DNA from: HK-STAS-PATE-2 sp046350895
GTDB lineage: Bacteria; Patescibacteriota; Patescibacteriia; 2-12-FULL-60-25
Direction of reading: 5' to 3'
NCBI GenBank assembly: GCA_046350895.1
Contig: JAXLZL010000003.1
Span: 1 to 64,000 of the forward strand
Length of the DNA: 64,000 nucleotides
Shown: in pieces, positions 24,842 through 33,720 of the stretch
How positions within the stretch are numbered: position 1 is the first letter of the stretch
Layout of the letters: each line of letters opens with the position of its first letter
Notes under the pieces: generated by a model
Seen by the model: the letters and a program-made list of their open reading frames with translations, nothing else
Told to the model about the DNA's origin: nothing
Databases searched by the model: none
Translations under genes and position numbers: made by a program

Positions 24842-26467
24842 ATGAACAAGTACTTCATCACGACGCCGATCTATTACGTCAACGACAAACCGCATATTGG
24901 CCATGCCTACACCACTATGGTGGCGGACGTCTTGGCGCGTTTTCACCGCTCGCTCGGCGACAAGACGCATTTCTTGACCGGCACCGACGAGAACAGCCAA
25001 AAGAATGTGCAGGCCATGGAGAAGGCGGGTGAATCCGACCTTAAGGGCTATCTCGACCGCATGGCCGGCAGCTGGCAGCAAACCTGGAAGGACACGGGTA
25101 TTTCTTTCGATGATTTCATCCGCACGACCGAGGAGCGTCATATTGCCGGCGTAAACCGTTTTTGGGATGCCGTAAAAAAGAGCGGCGACATTTATGAAGG
25201 TGAATATGTCGGTTTGTATTGCACGGGTTGTGAAGCCTTTAAGAATGAATCCGAGGTGGTGAACAATCGCTGTGTATTGCATCCAAACAAAGACCTCGAC
25301 CAATTGAAAGAAAAAAACTATTTCTTCAAGCTGAGCAAATACCAAGACCAGCTCTTGGCGCTTTGTGATGATGCATCCGAATTTGTGATGCCAGAAGAGC
25401 GCCGTCACGAGATTCGTAATATCGTAAAAGATCATTTGAACGATGTGTCGATTTCGCGTGAAGCCAAGGCTGTTGGTGTTGGCATCCCGGTGCCAGGCGA
25501 TGATTCGCAGGTGATTTATGTGTGGTTTGATGCGCTCGTGAACTATTTGACCGCCGTCGGCTATGGCACTAATGATGAACTATTCAAACAATGGTGGCCG
25601 GCAAATTTGCATCTCGTGGGCAAAGACATCATCAAGTTTCACTGCGCTTTGTGGCCGGCGATGTTGTTGTCGGCTGCGCAAAGTGATGAATTGCTTCGCG
25701 GTAAAGACGGTAAAGCGCTTTTGCCAAAACGCGTGCATGCCCACGGTTTCTTCACCATCGACGGCCAGAAGATTTCGAAGTCGCTTGGCAATGCCATTGA
25801 CCCGCTCGATTTTCGTGACACCTATGGTCTCGATGTGGTGCGCTATTATGTCTTGCGTGAAATCGCTTTCGGCTCAGATGGTGACTTCTCGCGTACGCGT
25901 TTGCATGACCGTTATGTGAATGATTTGGGTAATACGCTTGGCAATCTTTTGCAGCGTACGGTCGCGATGAGCCGCAAGTATTGTGAGAACGCGGTACCAC
26001 AAGCGGACACGCTCGAAGCATCGCTCTCGGTTTCGCCAGAGAGCGCCTGGGCAGGCCGTGAAGGCCTCGAGGCGATCGCTAAGGCGGTTACTGAAGCCTT
26101 GCATGCTGATCGTGCCGATCTTGCCCTTGAGGCGATTTGGTTTGGCATTGGTGACGGGCAGCGCTCGGGTTTGATGCAGGCTAATAAGCTTATCGAAGAA
26201 ACCCAGCCCTTCAAACTCGTTAAAGAAAATCCAAAAGCGGTAGGCGAGATTTTGTATGCCGTTCTTGAATCGTTGCGCTGGCATGCGGTCTTGCTTGGTC
26301 CTTTAATGCCCGAGACGTCCAAAAAGATCTTTGCCGGTCTTGGCTTGGATGCTGAGGCTGAATCAGCCCGCCACTGGCCAGACGCTTTAGCTTGGGGCCA
26401 ATTGAAGCCTGGGAGTGCCTTGCCAGAACCGACTCCGCTTTTTCCGCGCCTTGAGGTACAATCTTAA
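24842..26467 (+). CDS. metG: Methionyl-tRNA synthetase
   Basis: The 541-aa class I synthetase shows TTPIYYVNDKPHIGHAYTT (HIGH), FLTGTDENSQKN, a connective region with YCTGCEAF (one Cys pair), and KISKSLGNAIDP (KMSKS motif). Charges tRNA-Met with methionine. No C-terminal tRNA-binding EMAP domain is present, giving the short form. Part of rsmI-metG-cvpA-tatD cluster with 2-4 nt gaps. Confidence 0.96.
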   Translation: MNKYFITTPIYYVNDKPHIGHAYTTMVADVLARFHRSLGDKTHFLTGTDENSQKNVQAMEKAGESDLKGYLDRMAGSWQQTWKDTGISFDDFIRTTEERHIAGVNRFWDAVKKSGDIYEGEYVGLYCTGCEAFKNESEVVNNRCVLHPNKDLDQLKEKNYFFKLSKYQDQLLALCDDASEFVMPEERRHEIRNIVKDHLNDVSISREAKAVGVGIPVPGDDSQVIYVWFDALVNYLTAVGYGTNDELFKQWWPANLHLVGKDIIKFHCALWPAMLLSAAQSDELLRGKDGKALLPKRVHAHGFFTIDGQKISKSLGNAIDPLDFRDTYGLDVVRYYVLREIAFGSDGDFSRTRLHDRYVNDLGNTLGNLLQRTVAMSRKYCENAVPQADTLEASLSVSPESAWAGREGLEAIAKAVTEALHADRADLALEAIWFGIGDGQRSGLMQANKLIEETQPFKLVKENPKAVGEILYAVLESLRWHAVLLGPLMPETSKKIFAGLGLDAEAESARHWPDALAWGQLKPGSALPEPTPLFPRLEVQS

Positions 26468-26470
26468 GAT

Positions 26471-26956
26471 ATGTTGATTGCCGAAATCGTCTTTGGTGTC
26501 TTGCTGGTCTTGGGCTTAAGCCGCGGTTATAAGGCCGGGGCCGTGCAGGGCTTGGCTGACATCCTCTCGTCCATCGTGGCGTTTGTGCTCGCGCGTTGGT
26601 CGTACGGATTCTTTGCCAAACTTTTGGCCTTGGTGGTGCCAAATGGTGATTCTGGTCTCGCCAAGTTCTTGGCCTTCATCATTGTCTTTGTCGCGATCTG
26701 GAAGCTGATCAGCATGTTGCTCGGCATCGTGGTCGTCATGCTCAAAATCGTCACGTCTTTGCCGATCATCTCGTGGATCAATAAGATATTGGGTGCCGTG
26801 CTCGGATTCGTCTTGATGGTCATCTTCATTGGTTCAACGGCCTATCTCGTCATTCATACGAAGCTTGATCCGACCTTGGTCAAATGGTTCAGTTCATCGG
26901 TGATTGCCGGTTATTGCCAAAAGGCCTTCATGAACGTGCTGTTCTTCTTGGTTTAA
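26471..26956 (+). CDS. CvpA-family membrane protein
   Basis: The 161-aa protein has four predicted TM helices and the CvpA pattern: GLSRGYKAGAVQGLADIL near the N-terminus and INKILGAVLGFVLMVIF. CvpA relatives affect colicin V export and envelope homeostasis; the mechanism is unclear. A TACAAT box lies 8 nt before the ATG, so it may also have its own leaderless promoter inside the metG end. Confidence 0.8.
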   Translation: MLIAEIVFGVLLVLGLSRGYKAGAVQGLADILSSIVAFVLARWSYGFFAKLLALVVPNGDSGLAKFLAFIIVFVAIWKLISMLLGIVVVMLKIVTSLPIISWINKILGAVLGFVLMVIFIGSTAYLVIHTKLDPTLVKWFSSSVIAGYCQKAFMNVLFFLV

Positions 26957-26959
26957 GGT

Positions 26960-27808
26960 ATGCCGTTTTTGGTCGATAGCCACTGCCATATACACTTTCC
27001 TGCCTTCGATGCGAACCGTGATGAGCTCATGGCGCGTTTGCGTGAGCGCGGCATTTGGGCGATAACCATCGGGACCGGTTCAAAGAATTCGATTAACGGC
27101 ATTGCTTTTGCTGATGCGCATGAAGGTATTTTTGCCACCGTGGGTTTGCATCCTGACCATGTTACCAGTGACTACCATGACCATAATGAAGGTGAAAAAC
27201 CCGAAGCTTCGATTACCGCTGAACGCCTGATCGAGATCGCGCGTTCATCAAAGAAGTGCGTGGCCATTGGTGAATGCGGCTTGGATGATTATCGTTTGTC
27301 GGCCGATATCAACGAACGCGCTGCACAGCAAGCAAAACAAGAAGCGATCTTTCATGAGCATTTGAAAGCCGCGCGTGAGCTTGATTTGCCTTTGGTGATT
27401 CATTGCCGCGAGGCTTTGCCGCGCTTGGCCGAGATCCTCAAAACCTGTCATCAAGACGGCTGGAGGCCGCGTGGTGTGGTGCATTCGTTTACCGGTACCT
27501 GGGTCGAAGCGCAACCATTGCTTGAGCTCGGCTTTCATCTTGGTATCAATGGCATCGCTACCTTTCCGCCAAAGAAAAACCAAGATCCTGAAACGGTCTT
27601 GAACCGCGTCATCGAACGCATGCCGCTTGAGCAGCTCTTGCTTGAAACGGATGCGCCGTATCTTGCGCCCGTGCCACACCGAGGCGAACAAAATGAACCG
27701 GCACATGTCGCGCTCGTAGCCGAGCATGTCGCCAAGATGCGCGGCATCTCAGTTGAAGAAGTGGCAAAAACAACGACAGAAAACGCAAGAAAACTTTTTG
27801 GTATTTAA
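26960..27808 (+). CDS. tatD: TatD-family metal-dependent DNase
   Basis: The 282-aa protein carries the TatD amidohydrolase motifs: VDSHCHIHFPAFD, GLHPDH, AIGECGLDDYRL, LPLVIHCREA, VVHSFTG and LLLETDAPYL. Family members are 3'-5' exonucleases or D-aminoacyl-tRNA-like hydrolases acting with two metals. It overlaps the convergent mutY-like gene by 4 bp. Confidence 0.95.
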   Translation: MPFLVDSHCHIHFPAFDANRDELMARLRERGIWAITIGTGSKNSINGIAFADAHEGIFATVGLHPDHVTSDYHDHNEGEKPEASITAERLIEIARSSKKCVAIGECGLDDYRLSADINERAAQQAKQEAIFHEHLKAARELDLPLVIHCREALPRLAEILKTCHQDGWRPRGVVHSFTGTWVEAQPLLELGFHLGINGIATFPPKKNQDPETVLNRVIERMPLEQLLLETDAPYLAPVPHRGEQNEPAHVALVAEHVAKMRGISVEEVAKTTTENARKLFGI

Positions 27809-28695
27809 TCAGGGAGGACAAGTCGTCCTCTCTTTTCGTTTAGCAATCCGTCTTTGATCAAGCGGTTAATCATGGCGTCCACCCAGGCCTGATCTTTTTT
27901 TGCATCAAAGACTGGATCAATCGCTTTGCCAACCTCAGAACGTATGTTGTTTTTTTGTGTGCGAACGAGGGCGAGAATGCGGCCGCGGTAAATGCGGTCA
28001 GGATATTTTTTGCCTGCGCGGATGGTCTCGTTTGGGGCCTTGGTCATGCGCTTGGGCGTAGCAACTTCATTATTCAAAAAGGCTTTTGAAGAAGCGCACG
28101 CGTTTTTTAATGGGCAGATGGCGCAGCTTGGCGTCTTGGTGCAAATCGCCACGGCAAGATCAAATGCCGCTTGGGGGATCTCATGCGTATCGCTCTTGGT
28201 CGGCAATTCTTTAAGGGCGCGTTCGCGAATACGTTCATCGTCTTTGAGATCGGGGTAGGGGAGTCCGAGCCAGAGGCGGCCGCCGACGCGGCGCAAATTG
28301 GTATCAACCGGCCAACGGCGTTCGTGCAACGAGAAGCAGGCGATGGCATCTGCCGTATAGGGGCCAATGCCTTTGAGAGCGAGCCATTCGTCGCGCGTTT
28401 TTGGCAGGCCTTGGGCCATGATTTGTTTGGCGATGTTTTGCAATGCAAGGGCGCGGCGGTTATAGCCGAGGCCTGCCCAGGCGTGCAGAACGTCCGACGT
28501 TTTTGCTTCGGCTAACGCTTTAAAGGTGGGAAATTGGCGCAACCAGTTTTTATAAAAATCCAAAACACGGGCCACCTGGGTTTGTTGCAGCATTACCTCA
28601 GAGACGAGAATGCGATAAGGATCGCGGGTTTTACGCCAAGGCAAGTCGCGCCCTTCGCGCCGGTACCAGCTGAGCAGTATCGTGTGCCACTTCAT
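27805..28695 (-). CDS. mutY: MutY-like A/G-specific adenine glycosylase lacking the Nudix domain
   Basis: ATG 28695 (MKWHTILLSWYRREGRDLPW) matches the MutY N-terminus. The 296-aa protein has VSEVMLQQTQVARV, the helix-hairpin-helix LKGIGPYTADAIACF, catalytic Asp in WPVDTNLRRVGGRLW, and an iron-sulfur loop CTKTPSCAICPLKNAC (C-x6-C-x2-C-x5-C). MutY removes adenine opposite 8-oxoguanine. The usual C-terminal NUDIX-like recognition domain is replaced by about 80 residues that end as a small winged-helix-like segment, so specificity may be relaxed or different. Confidence 0.9.
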   Translation of the reverse strand: MKWHTILLSWYRREGRDLPWRKTRDPYRILVSEVMLQQTQVARVLDFYKNWLRQFPTFKALAEAKTSDVLHAWAGLGYNRRALALQNIAKQIMAQGLPKTRDEWLALKGIGPYTADAIACFSLHERRWPVDTNLRRVGGRLWLGLPYPDLKDDERIRERALKELPTKSDTHEIPQAAFDLAVAICTKTPSCAICPLKNACASSKAFLNNEVATPKRMTKAPNETIRAGKKYPDRIYRGRILALVRTQKNNIRSEVGKAIDPVFDAKKDQAWVDAMINRLIKDGLLNEKRGRLVLPD

Positions 28696-28699
28696 GAGC

Positions 28700-29383
28700 T
28701 TATTGGGTTTTGATCGTCGCCAAGGTGTCTGCAATCTGTTTATCTGTAATGCCGCTCTGCGTATTCAAGAAAATGAGATGCGTGGATGAGGCGTTTTTTT
28801 GCAGGCGCAAAACGTATTGGATGTTTTTGTCGGGCATCACATAGCGCGTACCAATGAGCAATGAGCCGTTAACATTGGCCAGGTAATCTGAGCTCGAAGA
28901 AGCGTTCTCAGGCTTCATGGCTTCGATGCGTCCATCGGCATAGCGTTCGACCTGCAGCCAGCTATCAAAACGGTCAGCGACGTTGGACGTGATGATGTTC
29001 GTCGTTTGCACTTCGTTGGCATTCGGCGGGATGCGGATCGAGAAACCGAGCGGCAAAGATAAGATTTCCTTCCAGGTTTGGGTCGTTTTTGACGGCTTCA
29101 ACTCGACCGCTTGTTTGAATAGGGTTTGCTCTTGCTGAAGGGCGACGACAAGGTCTTGGGCTTTTTTGACTTCGGCATTGGCTTGGGCGATACGGTCTTG
29201 GGCATCGTCAGCCAAGGACTCGCTTTGGCGCTCTAGGTCTCTCACGTGTTGCTCGGCAGCCGTGATTTTTTTCGATAATTCGAGCCGGTCACGGTTGGCG
29301 GCAAAGAGAAAATAGCCGGTGCTGATACCCGTAGCGGCGGCGCCGATGGCGATGAGTCCGATGACCTTCAGGGTGCGGGACAT
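28700..29383 (-). CDS. Membrane-anchored coiled-coil protein
   Basis: ATG 29383 (MSRTLKVIGLIAIGAAATG) starts a single N-terminal TM helix. A coiled coil follows (about residues 30-85), then a C-terminal extracytoplasmic domain of about 120 residues with RIPPNANEVQTTNI and SSTHLIFLNTQSG. No known family recognised. It stops 4 nt upstream of mutY's start, so the two are probably co-transcribed. Confidence 0.75.
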   Translation of the reverse strand: MSRTLKVIGLIAIGAAATGISTGYFLFAANRDRLELSKKITAAEQHVRDLERQSESLADDAQDRIAQANAEVKKAQDLVVALQQEQTLFKQAVELKPSKTTQTWKEILSLPLGFSIRIPPNANEVQTTNIITSNVADRFDSWLQVERYADGRIEAMKPENASSSSDYLANVNGSLLIGTRYVMPDKNIQYVLRLQKNASSTHLIFLNTQSGITDKQIADTLATIKTQ

Positions 29384-29466
29384 ATGCGGACACGATAGCA
29401 GGCCAGCCCCCAAATCCCAAGTGCTTTACAAAAGCCAAAAAGTCCGTATAATCCGCGATTAACCAC

Positions 29467-31653
29467 ATGCCGAATCCCCGAGCGCCACGTCCTGAGACCC
29501 ACGGCTTTGAAACCATCCGTATCCGCCTCTCGTTTATCGAGCAGGGAGCCCTTAAGCTTGAGGCTTATGGCGAGTATGGGCCATTGCTCGTCCCTATCTT
29601 GTCACGGGAGGGGGAGTTTGATGCCAAAGAAGAAAAAGGCAAGCAACATGAGGCTGAACGCGACCTTGAAGTCGAAGCTGAGGCACGCACCTTTTTGGCC
29701 CATGCCTACCCAATCATCCCAACTGAGGAGCCCCATGTTTTTCGCGTCGCTTCAGAAGACATTTACGCCTTTACCAAAGATATTTTGCCCGAGCTCGAGT
29801 ACCAGTACACCATCAAGGCAGAGCCTGGCGTTTTAGACCGCCTGACCATCCGCCGCTTGTCGATCACGCCCGATATCGGCGTCAGGTCTTCGCGCCAAGG
29901 CTGGTTTGATTTTTCGATCGCTTGGCACTGTGAGGCAAACGACGTTGATACCAAAGACATTTTGACGGCCATCAAGAGCGGCCAACCTTTTGTGCGCACG
30001 GCCGACGGTTCGTTCATCGAATACGAGAACATCGAAGATGTCGAACGCATCGCCCAATTTCTTGAACGCGCCGAACGCCATGAAGACGGCTCATTCTCGT
30101 CGCATCTTTTTGATGCGCCCGAGATGAAGGCGCTCATCGATCGCATGCAAGAAGCGCGCATGGCTTCGACGGATGCCGCTTTTGCCGCGCTCTTAAGTGA
30201 AGCTGAAGTTGGTAAGCCAGTTGAGCCCGTGGCCTTGCCTGAGAGTTTGGATGCGATTTTACGCCCTTACCAAAAAGACGGCGTGGCGTGGATGGCCTTT
30301 TTGCACAAATACGGATTCGGCGGCATTTTGGCTGATGACATGGGTCTCGGTAAGACGCTCCAGGTCTTGGCGTATATCGCCGCCACGCGCAAAAAAGGCG
30401 ACAAGCCTGACCTGGTCATTTGTCCAAAGACGCTCACCCTCACGTGGATGGACGAAGCAAGAAAATACGTGCCTGATTTGAAAACGCTCGTGATTGAAGG
30501 TACGGCTGATACCCGCAGCCAAGCGCTCTCGACGACAGGTGATTATGATCTTGTCATCACGACCTACCCGGCCGTACAGCGCGACATCCAAGGATACCTC
30601 GACCACAAAGGGTTCAGATTGTGCATTATCGATGAAGCACAATTTATCAAGAATGCTTCAACGGCAACCGCCAAGGCGGTCAAGGCCGTGCCAGCTGAAT
30701 TGCATCTCGCGCTAACCGGTACGCCGCTTGAAAACGGCGTGCATGAGTTGTGGTCTATCTATGATTATTTAATGCCTGGTTTTTTGGGTGATAGCAAATC
30801 GTTCAGGGTGCGTTATGAACGTCCGATCAAGGACAAGCGTGACATGCAAACGCTCGAGCGTTTGCGCACGCGCATCAAGCCGTTCATGTTGCGCCGCACC
30901 AAGGCTGCGCTTTTGCATGACTTGCCGCCAAAGGTAGAGCAGGTGAGCCATGCCGTGCTCACGGCCGAACAGCTCGTCGTCTATGGCCGCACGCTTGATG
31001 AAGTGCGCGCCCAGGTGATGAAGACCGTTGCAGAAAAAGGCTTTGAACAATCGCGCATCGAGATTCTCTCGGCGCTCATGAAGCTGCGCCGCATTTGTGA
31101 TCATCCGCATCTCGTTGACCCGCGCTTGCCAGCAACTGAAGAAGTCTCGGGCAAGATGGAGTTGGCACTCGAGCTTATCCGCCAAGCCAAAGAAGGTGGC
31201 CATAAAGTGCTCTTGTTCAGTCAGTTTACGAGCATGTTGGATTTGATCCGTGACGCGCTTGATGTGCATGGCATCGGTCATGCGACCATTGAGGGTAAGA
31301 CCAAAGATCGCGAATCACAGGTGCGCCAATTCACCCAAAATGCCGACACGACCGTCTTCTTATTGTCACTTCGTGCCGGCGGTACGGGTTTGACCCTCGT
31401 CGAAGCCGATACCGTCATCCTCTTTGACCCATGGTGGAACCCGATGGTCGAGTCCCAAGCTATGGACCGTGCCCACCGCATCGGCCAAAAGAAGACCGTG
31501 AATGTCTATAAACTCGTCACCCAGGGTACGGTTGAAGAAAAGGTTATGGAGCTTCAAGAGCGTAAAAAGCAGCTCTTTGACGCCCTGGTACAAGAAACCG
31601 AGGCTGATTTGCAGGGTCTGACCTGGGAAGAAGTGAAGGGGTTGTTTGAATAA
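29467..31653 (+). CDS. SNF2/RapA-type DNA-dependent ATPase (helicase superfamily 2)
   Basis: The 728-aa protein has an N-terminal region of about 260 residues (bacterial SNF2-associated), then the Snf2 core: DDMGLGKTLQVLAYI (motif I), DEAQ-type box IIDEAQFIKN, LTGTPLENGVHELWS (motif III), and the helicase C domain with LLFSQFTSMLDLI, LSLRAGGTGLTLVEA and DPWWNPMVESQAMDRAHRIGQ. Such enzymes translocate on DNA and remodel DNA-protein or polymerase complexes. A TATAAT box lies 14 nt upstream of the ATG. It ends in a terminator before the mobile locus. Confidence 0.95.
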   Translation: MPNPRAPRPETHGFETIRIRLSFIEQGALKLEAYGEYGPLLVPILSREGEFDAKEEKGKQHEAERDLEVEAEARTFLAHAYPIIPTEEPHVFRVASEDIYAFTKDILPELEYQYTIKAEPGVLDRLTIRRLSITPDIGVRSSRQGWFDFSIAWHCEANDVDTKDILTAIKSGQPFVRTADGSFIEYENIEDVERIAQFLERAERHEDGSFSSHLFDAPEMKALIDRMQEARMASTDAAFAALLSEAEVGKPVEPVALPESLDAILRPYQKDGVAWMAFLHKYGFGGILADDMGLGKTLQVLAYIAATRKKGDKPDLVICPKTLTLTWMDEARKYVPDLKTLVIEGTADTRSQALSTTGDYDLVITTYPAVQRDIQGYLDHKGFRLCIIDEAQFIKNASTATAKAVKAVPAELHLALTGTPLENGVHELWSIYDYLMPGFLGDSKSFRVRYERPIKDKRDMQTLERLRTRIKPFMLRRTKAALLHDLPPKVEQVSHAVLTAEQLVVYGRTLDEVRAQVMKTVAEKGFEQSRIEILSALMKLRRICDHPHLVDPRLPATEEVSGKMELALELIRQAKEGGHKVLLFSQFTSMLDLIRDALDVHGIGHATIEGKTKDRESQVRQFTQNADTTVFLLSLRAGGTGLTLVEADTVILFDPWWNPMVESQAMDRAHRIGQKKTVNVYKLVTQGTVEEKVMELQERKKQLFDALVQETEADLQGLTWEEVKGLFE

Positions 31654-31703
31654 GAAATCCTACTCAGAACAGGATTGACAAAATTAGTAATATATGGTTA
31701 GTT

Positions 31704-31726
31704 ACCCGGTCTCTGGCCGGGTTTTT
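31704..31726 (+). terminator. Terminator of the SNF2 gene
   Basis: ACCCGG (31704-31709) pairs with CCGGGT (31717-31722), followed by a T run. Confidence 0.85.
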
Positions 31727-31830
31727 GTCGTAAGACTGCGGCACGACCAGGGAATACGCCCATTAAAAAGGCGTTTTTACAACCAGGCCCATAGTGGCTC
31801 GGGGCATGCCCTGAATGCCCCAGGTGAGAG
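31727..31830 (+). other. Spacer before the recombinase gene with a second terminator-like hairpin
   Basis: ACGCC (31756-31760) pairs with GGCGT (31770-31774) followed by T5. A TTGACA at 31675-31680 lacks a good -10 box, so the recombinase promoter is not clear. AGGTGAG just upstream of the ATG at 31831 serves as SD. Confidence 0.5.
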
Positions 31831-33459
31831 ATGGAAAAGCAGAAGCGTATCGTTGCCGTGGCTTATGCCCCCAAGGGGACGGCCTTCGCCGCTACCCAGG
31901 GTGGCAAGGGTCTCACGACCTTGACCCTCAAGGAGTCGGCCAAGAAGCCGAGCTCGCGCGAGAAGAAGATCGAGTTCATCCAGTCGCTCGACCCCCAGCA
32001 CGACGTGCTCGTGGTCGAGAACGGCGGAGCGAGCGATTACTTCGCGCTCTTCGCCCGTGCTCGTGGCATCGAGGTGCTCCGCTTTCCGACCTTCGTATTG
32101 GGAGGTTCGGAGCATCCGGCCAAGAAGGACGATGCAGCCGATGCCCTCGACCGCTCGCGCGCCATGGCCCTGCTCAACCAGCACGGCGTCAGCGTCGTGA
32201 AGGCCGAGAAGTCCAACGGCACCGAGACCGGCACCATCCTCACGCTCCGCAAGGCGCGTGCGATGGCGATGTGCATGGTCGGCATCCACGGCCACGAAGA
32301 CCTCCGTCCGATGACCGAGGGCGACGTGACCAATCTCCGCCTGAAGCTCGTGTACCGTTCGTACGTACGCAGCTTCAAGGCGACCATGCGCGCCTACCAG
32401 GGCGTGCTGCAGTCGTACCGCGACCAGGCGCTCATCGCGCAGGCTTTCGCCGATACCGAGAACGATATCCTCGAACAGTTGTTCGAGGACTTGCTCGGCG
32501 GCGAGGCCAACGAGACCGAGCGCGCGGACTTCTTCGCCCTCATCGGCAAGACCTTCGGTGACGAAGGCCTGCCGGCACAGGCTAACGAAGAAGACATCGC
32601 CAAGCTGATCGGCGCCTTCCTCGACAGCGACAAGTTTCGCTCGACCATCTTCGACCGCCTCAAGGCGCAGAAGAAGGCCGTCGAACGCGCGTTGCAAGGG
32701 GGCAAGGTCCGCCGCAAGGGGACCAAAGAGTTCAGCATCATCCCGGCGAACGACGTCTTCAAGACGGTGTTCGAACCGATCGATGGCTGCGGTCCGCTCA
32801 TCGCGGCCCGCATCATCGCCGCGGTCGTCGACATCCGCCGTTTCAAGAGCCTTCCGGCTCTCAAGGCGTATGCCGGCTACCACCACTTCGAAGACGGCAG
32901 CCGCGCGCGACGCGTCGCGGGCAAGGTCTCGAACTGGAACACCGACCTGAAGCAGGGGGTCTACCTCTTCTGCGACCAGACGGTGAAGAACAAGAAGAGC
33001 TCGTGGAACGCCAAGCTCGAGCGCCGCAAGGCCTTCGAGCTCTACAAGCTCCTCGTGAACCGCCAGCAGCTCGCGACGGAGGCCGGCCTCGACCTCGAGG
33101 TGGTGCCCGCCTCGTTCATGGAACGCACCATCAACGGCGTGCAGGGCATCGAGTCGAGCGACTTCGCTACGCTCAGTGCCCACATCCTCACCCTGCAGAA
33201 CCGCTTCGGCGTCGCCTTCAAGGGCAACGACGAGGCCGACGAGCAGGAGGACGATGGCGACGACGAAGAGTCCAAGCTCGAGCTCACCAAGGCCGAGAAG
33301 GACTTCTCGAAGAAGCTGAAGGGCCTCAAGGGCGCCGCCCACCAGAAGGCGCTGCGCTGGCTCGGCCAGCAGTTTCTCAAGCACGTGTACAACGAGTGGA
33401 CCAAGCTCGTGACCCACGTGAAGGAGGAGCCCACCTCGACGGCCGCGGCCGCCGAGTGA
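31831..33459 (+). CDS. IS110-like DEDD/serine recombinase, long form (542 aa)
   Basis: The C-terminal half carries the transposase-20 (IS110/IS116/IS902) domain: PIDGCGPLIAARIIAAVV, FKSLPALKAYAGYHHF and EDGSRARRVAGKVSNWN, with Ser357 aligned to the catalytic Ser of IS110 enzymes. The N-terminal RuvC-like domain keeps E63 (VVENGG) and D101/D104 (KKDDAADALDRSRA), but the first Asp is replaced: the strand reads RIVAVAYAPKG (Ala11). The protein is longer than typical IS110 transposases (about 300-400 aa), with an expanded helical region (about 120-310) and an acidic stretch near 465-485. Codons end almost only in G or C, unlike neighbours. The stop codon abuts the guide-like RNA array, recalling IS110 bridge RNAs. 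Confidence 0.85.
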   Translation: MEKQKRIVAVAYAPKGTAFAATQGGKGLTTLTLKESAKKPSSREKKIEFIQSLDPQHDVLVVENGGASDYFALFARARGIEVLRFPTFVLGGSEHPAKKDDAADALDRSRAMALLNQHGVSVVKAEKSNGTETGTILTLRKARAMAMCMVGIHGHEDLRPMTEGDVTNLRLKLVYRSYVRSFKATMRAYQGVLQSYRDQALIAQAFADTENDILEQLFEDLLGGEANETERADFFALIGKTFGDEGLPAQANEEDIAKLIGAFLDSDKFRSTIFDRLKAQKKAVERALQGGKVRRKGTKEFSIIPANDVFKTVFEPIDGCGPLIAARIIAAVVDIRRFKSLPALKAYAGYHHFEDGSRARRVAGKVSNWNTDLKQGVYLFCDQTVKNKKSSWNAKLERRKAFELYKLLVNRQQLATEAGLDLEVVPASFMERTINGVQGIESSDFATLSAHILTLQNRFGVAFKGNDEADEQEDDGDDEESKLELTKAEKDFSKKLKGLKGAAHQKALRWLGQQFLKHVYNEWTKLVTHVKEEPTSTAAAAE

Positions 33460-33469
33460 CGTACTTTTT

Positions 33470-33525
33470 GGTGAATGGACTGGAGACGATCAGTCGAAAG
33501 ACTAGATGCGGGTTGTTCTTTCACC
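33470..33525 (+). ncRNA. Array loop B1 (orphan, next to the recombinase stop)
   Basis: GGTGAATGGAC (33470-33480) closes with GTTCTTTCACC (33515-33525). Left arm TGGAGACGATCA (33481-33492), hairpin GTCGAAAGAC (33493-33502), right arm TAGATGCGGGTT (33503-33514). The sequence between the stop codon and this stem (CGTACTTTTT) matches the A-B linker of the other units, but no A loop precedes it. Confidence 0.8.
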
Positions 33526-33529
33526 ATCA

Positions 33530-33719
33530 CCCGACCAAACAGAATCTCTGTTTGGTCGGGTACCCTAACGATTTATTAATCACGAATTGATGAATGATTA
33601 GGGTGGAGGGACTTGCTGGTACCTGCCTAAAGGCTATCCAGTCTCTGTTCCAAAACCCGCACTTTTAGAAAGTGACTATTCACACATTGTCGAAAGATTT
33701 CCAGGCCGATGTCTCTCTC
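33530..33719 (+). ncRNA. Array unit 1 (hairpins, loops A1 and B2)
   Basis: Hairpin CCCGACC...GGTCGGG (33530-33560), hairpin ACCCTAA...TTAGGGT (33562-33604). A1: stem GGGAC (33608-33612)/GTTCC (33647-33651), arms TTGCTGGTACCT and TATCCAGTCTCT around GCCTAAAGGC (33625-33634). B2: stem AGTGAC (33671-33676)/GTCTCT (33711-33716), arms TATTCACACATT and TTCCAGGCCGAT around GTCGAAAGAT (33689-33698). Confidence 0.8.
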
Positions 33720-33720
33720 G

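Noticed and set aside
31727..31736. GTCGTAAGAC hairpin upstream of the recombinase as an 18th guide loop
   Set aside because: A GNRA hairpin is there, but the flanks are the SNF2 terminator and no stem closes at 12 nt on both sides.
31831..33459. Antisense 546-aa frame (31777-33417, minus strand)
   Set aside because: It is a shadow of the GC-rich codon bias; it is Leu/Val/Glu-rich without domains, while the plus frame carries the transposase motifs.
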